DNA from: Desulfobacteraceae bacterium
Lineage (GTDB): Bacteria > Desulfobacterota > Desulfobacteria > Desulfobacterales > Desulfobacteraceae
DNA length: 6,886 nucleotides
Direction of reading: 5' to 3'
Assembly (NCBI GenBank): GCA_003354055.1
Contig: PIVQ01000383.1
Span: 1 to 6,886, forward strand
In this document: piece after piece, positions 1 through 4,926 of the stretch
Layout of the letters: each line of letters starts with the position of its first letter
Numbering within the stretch: the first letter of the stretch is position 1
The notes under the pieces: model-generated
Told to the model about the DNA's origin: nothing
Databases searched by the model: none
Seen by the model: only the letters and a program-made list of their open reading frames with translations
Program-made: the position numbers and the translations under genes

Positions 1-620
1 TCTTTGCTGATCATTTCATAGTCTATTTTTTGATTTATCAATTTATAGACGCCTGTTCGTGCATTCCTTGACCAGTCGATCATGATATTTTTAGGTTGAT
101 TCCCTCCAAATCCTACTTTCTTCCCGGGAAACCATCCTAAGGCCATAGAGAGCAGGCCAAAAAATTGAGTGACCAGAAATGTTTTTACTCTATCCGTACC
201 ATTCCAGGAACGGTATCCCACATTCCCCCCGGCAATAACAATGGTCGCGACTATTTGAAGATTTTTATGGCAATTATAAAGGCATCCCAATTGTCCGCCC
301 AGACTATGCCCTATCGTAACGATGCTTTTATCCGGATATCTGTTTTTTATAAATTCGATAACGGTATCGATATCCTTCAAGAGTTCAACGTAACCAAAAT
401 TACCTTCGGATATCAGCTGCTCTTTTTTGAGCAGCCCTTCTCCCCGAAAATTCATTAAAGCCACGCTTAAACCAGCCTGGGATATTCCCTGATAAAGCCG
501 TTTATAAAGTTTTGTCGGGGCTCCCAGAGCGGGAAGGATCAAAACGATTATTTGGGACCCCGGAATATCCAAACCTTTTACGACTAAATGATCGGATAAT
601 GATTGCTGAAAATTTTCCAT
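1..620 (-). CDS. Alpha/beta hydrolase (COG4757-like), 3' part cut off by the window edge
   Basis: An uninterrupted minus-strand reading frame of 206 codons starts at ATG 620-618 and runs off the left edge without a stop, so only the N-terminal part is present. The translation has the order expected of the predicted alpha/beta hydrolases grouped as COG4757. A beta-strand and oxyanion segment ILPALGAPTKLYKRL lies at about residues 28-42, followed by NFRGEG (57-62). The nucleophile elbow GHSLGG (104-109) makes Ser106 the likely catalytic serine. WFPGKKVGFGG...IDWSRNAR (163-188) matches a late-domain pattern of that group. The general acid and histidine of the triad would lie beyond the window. 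No signal peptide or membrane segment is evident, so it is probably cytoplasmic. A GTAAGGA motif lies about 13 bases before the ATG, which is a long spacing. The gene is transcribed away from tetR and is more AT-rich in codon choice than the central operon. Substrate unknown; hydrolase fold is confident, exact subfamily less so. Confidence 0.85.
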   Translation of the reverse strand, partial: MENFQQSLSDHLVVKGLDIPGSQIIVLILPALGAPTKLYKRLYQGISQAGLSVALMNFRGEGLLKKEQLISEGNFGYVELLKDIDTVIEFIKNRYPDKSIVTIGHSLGGQLGCLYNCHKNLQIVATIVIAGGNVGYRSWNGTDRVKTFLVTQFFGLLSMALGWFPGKKVGFGGNQPKNIMIDWSRNARTGVYKLINQKIDYEMISK

Positions 621-767
621 CTTAATTAAAGAATCCTTACCCACTTATGAATCAGGGTTTAGAGTGAAATTCGACTTAATTGGAACTAATCATTCCCTAT
701 CAAAAAATACAAGAACAAAGATCATACAGACTTGCCCATCTCCACAGATCAAAAAAACTAAAGACAG

Positions 768-801
768 AGTCTAAACTTATACTCGAGTTCAATTTTAGAC
801 T
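768..801. promoter_or_regulatory. Imperfect 34-bp palindrome, probable TetR operator upstream of tetR
   Basis: The sequence is an inverted repeat centred between 784 and 785, with 14 of 17 positions paired. The outer arms are AGTCTAAA (768-775) and TTTAGACT (794-801), and the core is ACTCGAGT (781-788). The sub-sequence TTATACTCGAGT (777-788) is repeated exactly in the second palindrome at 1616-1643. TATACT (778-783) inside it could serve as a -10 box, which bound repressor would cover, although no good -35 lies in front. TTGACC (801-806) at its right end could be a -35, but its 17-base-spaced partner TAGGAA (824-829) is poor and would place the start near the ATG itself. Assignment as the autoregulatory site of the adjacent TetR protein is inference from position and symmetry. 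Confidence 0.6.
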
Positions 802-835
802 TGACCTGGGGGCCGATCTGGCGTAGGAACGGGCC

Positions 836-1561
836 ATGACAACACTTCGTGATATCCCCTTAAGGGAACGCAAACAGTCCAGGACCCGCCTGGCCATCTA
901 TGATGCCAGTCAGGCCCTGTTAAGAGACCGCTACCTGTCCGAAATAACGGTGGAGGAAATCTGCGAAATGGTGGAGATTTCCAGAGGGACCTTTTTCAAG
1001 TATTTTACCCGTAAAGTGGATCTGATCACCTATGCCATAAGGCTCTGGTCCGTTGAAATAGGGTGGGAGGTTAAGAGAATGGACCGAAAAGACTTAGGCC
1101 TTCCCTTTATATATGATCTCTTTCACCGGGCAGCCGAAAATATGAAAATCAACACCTACTTCTGGCGGGAAATGATGGCCCTGAAAATTTTTGAGCCGGA
1201 AACCATCAACAAACTGAACCAGAATGAGGTCTCCCTGGTTTCCCTGGCCGACCGTCTCATGCGGTATCCTGATAAACCAGGCATCGAAGATATCCCCGAA
1301 GGTACAATTGTTACCTATTTTAAAATGAACCTGAAGATCGCCGTTGAAAAAGAGGAATTACCGGGAAATCTGAATATTGATTCCACTCTCATCTCTCTGA
1401 ACAGTATCCTCTACGGGGTGCCCATGATGATGGCCGGTTATACGGATTTCACCCCTTTGCCCGACGAGTATGACCGGCAACTCAATATTCTCTGGACAGG
1501 CCTTCGGTCGGTTCTGGCCCATCCCCCGGAAAAAAATCCCGACTTTTTCTTTCCCTTCTAA
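836..1561 (+). CDS. TetR/AcrR-family transcriptional regulator
   Basis: This encodes a 241-residue one-component regulator. The N-terminal DNA-binding domain spans about residues 11-65: helix 1 contains RKQSRTRLAIYDASQALL (12-29), and the helix-turn-helix is ITVEEICEMVEISRGTFFKYF (37-57) followed by TRKVDLI, the classic TetR signature. The rest (about 70-241) is the variable, mostly helical ligand-binding and dimerisation region, whose sequence gives no clue to the ligand. The start is well fixed: AGGA at 825-828 is 7 bases ahead of the ATG, and an in-frame TAG at 824-826 excludes a longer protein. It lies directly upstream of and in the same direction as a transporter-amidohydrolase operon. 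Two related palindromes, one before this gene and one before the operon, suggest it represses both and is relieved by the operon's substrate or a product. No convincing terminator follows it, unless the palindrome at 1616-1643 acts as one. Confidence 0.93.
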   Translation: MTTLRDIPLRERKQSRTRLAIYDASQALLRDRYLSEITVEEICEMVEISRGTFFKYFTRKVDLITYAIRLWSVEIGWEVKRMDRKDLGLPFIYDLFHRAAENMKINTYFWREMMALKIFEPETINKLNQNEVSLVSLADRLMRYPDKPGIEDIPEGTIVTYFKMNLKIAVEKEELPGNLNIDSTLISLNSILYGVPMMMAGYTDFTPLPDEYDRQLNILWTGLRSVLAHPPEKNPDFFFPF

Positions 1562-1615
1562 GAAATTTTCCCATTATTTAGTAGAGGTACCCTTCAGGTA
1601 TATATCCATGTCTTA

Positions 1616-1643
1616 AAAATATTATACTCGAGTATAATATTTT
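1616..1643. promoter_or_regulatory. Perfect 28-bp palindrome, probable TetR operator of the transporter operon
   Basis: All 14 base pairs around the centre (between 1629 and 1630) are symmetric. The left arm runs AAAATATTATACTC and the right arm is its exact complement, ending in TTTT. The right arm contains a consensus -10 hexamer TATAAT (1633-1638), and by symmetry so does the other strand. It shares TTATACTCGAGT (1622-1633) with the palindrome before tetR. A TTGACA box follows at 1646-1651. Position between tetR and the operon, plus the shared core, make it the best candidate for the operator that controls the operon. An alternative or additional role is a weak bidirectional terminator for tetR, since the transcript would fold into an A-U-rich hairpin ending in U's, but the stem has very few G-C pairs. 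Confidence 0.65.
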
Positions 1644-1645
1644 AC

Positions 1646-1674
1646 TTGACACAATTTTTATTCCCGAGTACCTT
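1646..1674 (+). promoter_or_regulatory. Candidate sigma70-type promoter of the transporter-amidohydrolase operon
   Basis: TTGACA (1646-1651) is a consensus -35 box starting 3 bases after the perfect palindrome. Seventeen bases further is TACCTT (1669-1674), a weak -10 box with 3 of 6 matches. The stretch before the -10 contains CGAGTA (1665-1670), a half-site of the palindrome core, so a second regulator contact is possible. The resulting leader to the ATG would be about 215 bases and would include the whole palindromic repeat. The strong TATAAT inside the operator is a competing -10, but it lacks a recognisable -35. Confidence 0.35.
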
Positions 1675-1723
1675 TTTGCCAATAAAAAATTTACGTTTTG
1701 CAAAGATGCGAACTGTTTTATCC

Positions 1724-1888
1724 CCAAGCACTAAATAATGGCTGACCGAAAACCCGTGCTTGGATGAAAACTTGCCCATATGCAAGGCGCAAGAAAGTCT
1801 AAAACCGGAGTGTACTCATGTACATGAGGATTTTAGACTTTTGCAGCAACGCGGCAGATGGGTGAGTTTTCGTTCAAGCACTAAGTAA
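1724..1888. repeat. MITE/REP-like palindromic intergenic repeat in the operon leader
   Basis: The outer arms 1756-1783 and 1854-1881 are inverted copies with 23 of 28 positions matching: GTGCTTG, GAAAACT and CCCAT on the left are mirrored on the right. An inner arm AAAGTCTAAAA (1794-1804) pairs perfectly with 1831-1841, and a 14-bp palindrome CTCATGTACATGAG (1815-1828) lies near the tip. Outside the left arm a third copy of the end motif, CCAAGCAC (1724-1731), forms a small hairpin with GTGCTTGG (1756-1763). It also creates a direct repeat, CAAGCACTAARTAA, at 1725-1738 and 1875-1888. The nested palindrome and repeated ends are typical of short non-autonomous dispersed repeats. It has no coding capacity. 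Copy number elsewhere in the genome is not visible here. Confidence 0.7.
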
Positions 1889-1892
1889 GGAG
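1886..1892 (+). promoter_or_regulatory. Ribosome binding site TAAGGAG that decides the transporter start
   Basis: TAAGGAG is followed by two adjacent in-frame ATG codons at 1897 and 1900. The spacing is 4 bases to the first and 7 to the second, so the second ATG is the better-placed start and would give a 461-residue protein. An in-frame TAA at 1882-1884 rules out anything longer. The site begins inside the right end of the palindromic repeat. Confidence 0.7.
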
Positions 1893-1896
1893 TTCA

Positions 1897-3285
1897 ATGA
1901 TGGAACAAAGTTTTATGCCCTATCTCGGCAGTTTTCTATGGATGTCTCTGCTACTGCTCATCGGTACCTGGCTGCGCGCAAAGGTGGCCCTCTTTCAACG
2001 ATTTCTATTCCCCTCTGCAATTATCGCAGGGCTCCTGGGCTTTATCCTCATGAGTTTAGGCTGGGTAGGCATGCCCATTGCCGGCAAGTGGGAAAGTATT
2101 CCCCACGAAACCTTTACCATGATCACCACCCATCTGTTTGCCTTCGGATTTGTGGGTATCGGCCTCATGAGCGGTGACAGCGGCCAGAAGGGCAAGGGCA
2201 AATCCATATTAAAAGGTGCCCTGTGGATGACATTTTTATTCCTGGGCATGCTCTATCTCCAGTCTGTCATCGGTGTGGGCGTGATGCTGGGATGGGAAGC
2301 CGTCACCGGTCAGGGGCTGACGTCTGCCGTGGGCTTCCTGGCAGGACACGGCTTTACCCAAGGGCCGGGACAGGCCCTGGCCATTGCCGGCGGATGGGAA
2401 AAAATGGGGCTCGAGGACTGCGTATCCATGGGGCTTGCCTTTTCCGCAGTAGGATTTTTTGTGGCAGCTCTCGTGGGGGTGCCCATTGCCAACTGGGGCA
2501 TCAGAAAAGGCTATACCACCCACCGGACCCAGAGTCTTTCCCCGGAGTTTCTTACCGGCCTTGAGCCCAAAGGGTCAAGGCCCCCGGGTCTTTTCAACAT
2601 CACCAATACCTCCAATGTGGATTCCCTTTCCTTTCACCTGGCCATCATGGGCCTTGTGTACGGCATGGGCTTCGCTCTTTCCTATGTACTGCGCTATTAT
2701 ATCTTTCCCAAGGCCATGTGGGGAGCGACATTCGGCTTTATTTTCGCCTGGGGCCTGATCATGGCCGTCCTGTTCAGAAAGGTGCTCAACATCAGCGGTG
2801 GCAAGGATATGATCGATGAAAACACATTACGCCGCCTTACCGGAACCACGGTGGATTTCATGGTCATATCCGTAATGATGGCGGTTCAGGTCGGGACTTT
2901 GCAGAAATACATGATCCCTTTTTTGATCATCACCCTGGTGCTCTCAATCATCACTCCTCTCATCATCATCTATCTTGGCCGACGGGTGGGAGAAATCGGA
3001 TTTGAGAGAAGCCTGGTCATGCTGGGATACTGCACCGGCACCGGTGCCAGCGGCCTGCTCCTTCTGCGCATCGTAGACCCTGAATTCAGAACCACGGCAG
3101 CCGTTGAAACAGGGATAATGAATCTATTTGCCCTGCTCTCTCTGCCCCTGCTCTTTCTGATCTTTCTCATGCCCAAATACGGGCTTGGATTTTTATTCAA
3201 AGCGGAGTTGCTCATGGGGGCCGCCATGTTCCTCATTATATTTGTACTCCATAAAATAAAATATTTTGGTTCCAAACAATATTAA
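1897..3285 (+). CDS. GltS/ESS-family sodium:glutamate-type symporter
   Basis: This encodes a 462-residue (or 461) polytopic inner-membrane protein of the glutamate:sodium symporter family (Glt_symporter). Hydrophobic segments lie at about residues 8-25, 36-56, 75-91, 105-132, 177-200, 245-268, 272-293, 318-336, 338-360, 402-424 and 433-452. Two glycine-rich stretches have the look of the family's re-entrant loops, one in each half: GHGFTQGPGQALAIAGG (150-166) and GYCTGTGASGLLLL (377-390), the latter followed by a conserved-looking RIVDPEFRTTAAVETG. The halves are joined by a hydrophilic linker at about 202-242. E. coli GltS has about 400 residues, so this member is longer. It is the first gene of a tight operon with two cytoplasmic amidohydrolases, which suggests it imports their substrate, a carboxylate or amino-acid derivative, rather than glutamate for general nutrition. 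Family assignment is confident; substrate is inferred. Confidence 0.88.
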   Translation: MMEQSFMPYLGSFLWMSLLLLIGTWLRAKVALFQRFLFPSAIIAGLLGFILMSLGWVGMPIAGKWESIPHETFTMITTHLFAFGFVGIGLMSGDSGQKGKGKSILKGALWMTFLFLGMLYLQSVIGVGVMLGWEAVTGQGLTSAVGFLAGHGFTQGPGQALAIAGGWEKMGLEDCVSMGLAFSAVGFFVAALVGVPIANWGIRKGYTTHRTQSLSPEFLTGLEPKGSRPPGLFNITNTSNVDSLSFHLAIMGLVYGMGFALSYVLRYYIFPKAMWGATFGFIFAWGLIMAVLFRKVLNISGGKDMIDENTLRRLTGTTVDFMVISVMMAVQVGTLQKYMIPFLIITLVLSIITPLIIIYLGRRVGEIGFERSLVMLGYCTGTGASGLLLLRIVDPEFRTTAAVETGIMNLFALLSLPLLFLIFLMPKYGLGFLFKAELLMGAAMFLIIFVLHKIKYFGSKQY

Positions 3286-3303
3286 ACTATCAGGAAACTC
3301 ATT

Positions 3304-4914
3304 ATGAAGAAAAAAATCTATATCAATGCAGATGTGGTCACCATGGACAATGCAGAATCATCTGCAAGGGGATTCGGAATACTGGGAGACCGGTTTGCCG
3401 TTACCGGAAGCGTCGAAGAAGTCAAACACTGGGGCGGCCCTGATGCCGAGTGCACCGACCTTAAGGGAAAGACCGTTCTGCCAGGGTTCATAGAGACCCA
3501 CAATCACCTCTCATATTTTTCCCTGCGCATGGACCATGCCGACTGTTCCACCCCGCCCAATACAAAAATAGATCAGGTCCTTATAAAACTTGAAACCATT
3601 GCAAAGTCCACCCCTGAAGAGGGCTGGGTCTTCGGCTGGGGATTTGACGACACCCTCATCGACGACAACCGCCACCTGAACCGGGACGAACTGGATGCCA
3701 TTGCAAAAGATCAGTATCTTGTGGTCACCCATACCAGCGGCCACCTGGGCTATGTCAATTCCAGACTCCTGGAAAAGATGGGAATTGACGACGACACCCC
3801 TGATCCTGAAGGGGGTCAGATACACAGAGATGCCTCAGGCAGGGCCACCGGCCTGCTCAAGGAGATGGCCCTTTTCCCCATCATGGGCCTGGTTCCAAAA
3901 CCCGAAACCCGGAAAATAAAGGATCTTCTGACCCGGGGTGTTGCCATTGCCAACGAAAACGGGGTAACCGGAATCCACGATGCTGCCATCGGCATGGAAG
4001 GCAGCGGTGCTGAAGTGGTCCGGGCCTACCAGGAGCTTGCCCGGGAAGGTAAACTCAACCTGCGGGCCTATCTCACCCTGATGAACGATCTCTTCGACCA
4101 CTACCACAATCTCGGCCTTGGCACGGGATTCGGCAGCGACACCGTAAAGATCGGTTCGGTCAAGCTGTTCCAGGACGGCTCCATCCAGGGCCATACCGGA
4201 TGGCTGTCCAAGCCCTACCACGACCGTAAGGATACAGGGCATGTCAGCCAGCCCATCATGGCCCAGGAAGCCCTGGACGCTCTGGTGGAAAAATACCACG
4301 GGGCCGGCCTCCAGGTTGCCATCCACGGAAACGGGGATGCCGCCATAGAATCCATTATCCAGGCCTTTGAAAAAGCCCAGACCAACTACCCGAGAAAAGA
4401 TCCCCGCCACCTGCTCATCCACTGCCAGACCGTGAGGGAGGACCAGATCCCCAGAATGAAGGCATGCGGCCTGATGCCCTCTTATTTTGTCCAGCACATC
4501 CATTACTGGGGAGACCGGCACCACGATATTTTCCTGGGACCTGAGCGGGCCGCCAGGATAAGCCCCCTGGCCTCTTCTCTGGACCAGGGTCTGATCTTCA
4601 CCCTGCACTCGGATCTGCCAGTCACCCCCATGGAGCCACTTCACTCCATCCATACGGCCGTAAACCGTACCACCCGCGAGGGCAGAACCCTTGGACCGGA
4701 CCAGCGGATCTCCCCTGTGGATGCCCTGAAAACCTATACCACCTGGGCAGCCATGGCAGCCTTTGAAGAGGAAACCAAAGGATCCATTGAGCCCGGTAAA
4801 CTTGCCGACTGGATTGTGGTTTCGGACAACCCCTTAAGTGTTCCCGCGGAAAAAATCAAAGAGATAAAAATTCTGGAAACCGTCGTGGGCGGAAAAAGCG
4901 TCTATAATCGATAA
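3304..4914 (+). CDS. YtcJ-like metal-dependent amidohydrolase (Amidohydro_3), copy 1
   Basis: This encodes a 536-residue cytoplasmic hydrolase of the amidohydrolase superfamily, the branch that includes YtcJ and N-substituted formamide deformylase NfdA. A small beta domain at the N-terminus (1-58, with 'INADVVTMD') precedes the TIM-barrel. Metal and active-site candidates are all present: HNH (His66, His68) after LPGFIET, HTSGH (143-147), KLFQDGS with Lys287, His341 in AIHGNGDAA, His373 in LIHCQT, and HSDLPV with Asp437. The C-terminal GSIEPGKLADWIV (493-505) is the usual return to the beta domain. Length is normal for the family and there is no signal peptide. The start is supported by AGGA (3292-3295) 8 bases ahead. 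It lies 18 bases after the transporter stop and 12 before copy 2. Expected reaction is hydrolysis of an amide or related C-N bond; substrate unknown. Confidence 0.9.
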   Translation: MKKKIYINADVVTMDNAESSARGFGILGDRFAVTGSVEEVKHWGGPDAECTDLKGKTVLPGFIETHNHLSYFSLRMDHADCSTPPNTKIDQVLIKLETIAKSTPEEGWVFGWGFDDTLIDDNRHLNRDELDAIAKDQYLVVTHTSGHLGYVNSRLLEKMGIDDDTPDPEGGQIHRDASGRATGLLKEMALFPIMGLVPKPETRKIKDLLTRGVAIANENGVTGIHDAAIGMEGSGAEVVRAYQELAREGKLNLRAYLTLMNDLFDHYHNLGLGTGFGSDTVKIGSVKLFQDGSIQGHTGWLSKPYHDRKDTGHVSQPIMAQEALDALVEKYHGAGLQVAIHGNGDAAIESIIQAFEKAQTNYPRKDPRHLLIHCQTVREDQIPRMKACGLMPSYFVQHIHYWGDRHHDIFLGPERAARISPLASSLDQGLIFTLHSDLPVTPMEPLHSIHTAVNRTTREGRTLGPDQRISPVDALKTYTTWAAMAAFEEETKGSIEPGKLADWIVVSDNPLSVPAEKIKEIKILETVVGGKSVYNR

Positions 4915-4926
4915 GGAGACAAAACC

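Noticed and set aside
165..458. Plus-strand open frame in the left region
   Set aside because: The minus strand here encodes a continuous alpha/beta hydrolase with GHSLGG; the plus-strand translation has no family features or ribosome binding site.
1616..1643. Palindrome as a true rho-independent terminator for tetR
   Set aside because: The stem is nearly all A-T with only the CTCGAG centre as G-C, a poor terminator; the shared core with the tetR upstream site favours an operator.
1562..1896. Small gene, tRNA or known riboswitch in the 335-base gap
   Set aside because: No coding frame with a ribosome binding site and no tRNA or recognisable riboswitch core is seen; the structure is explained by the palindrome and the nested repeat.
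3835..4653. Minus-strand open frame opposite amidohydrolase 1 (272 codons)
   Set aside because: It is antisense to a clear YtcJ-like coding sequence with conserved metal ligands, and the product has no recognisable motif.
3283..4926. All three operon genes are in the same reading frame, so readthrough of single TAA stops would fuse them
   Set aside because: Each downstream gene has its own well-spaced ribosome binding site and ATG, and no recoding signal is visible; one-in-three frame coincidence is enough.
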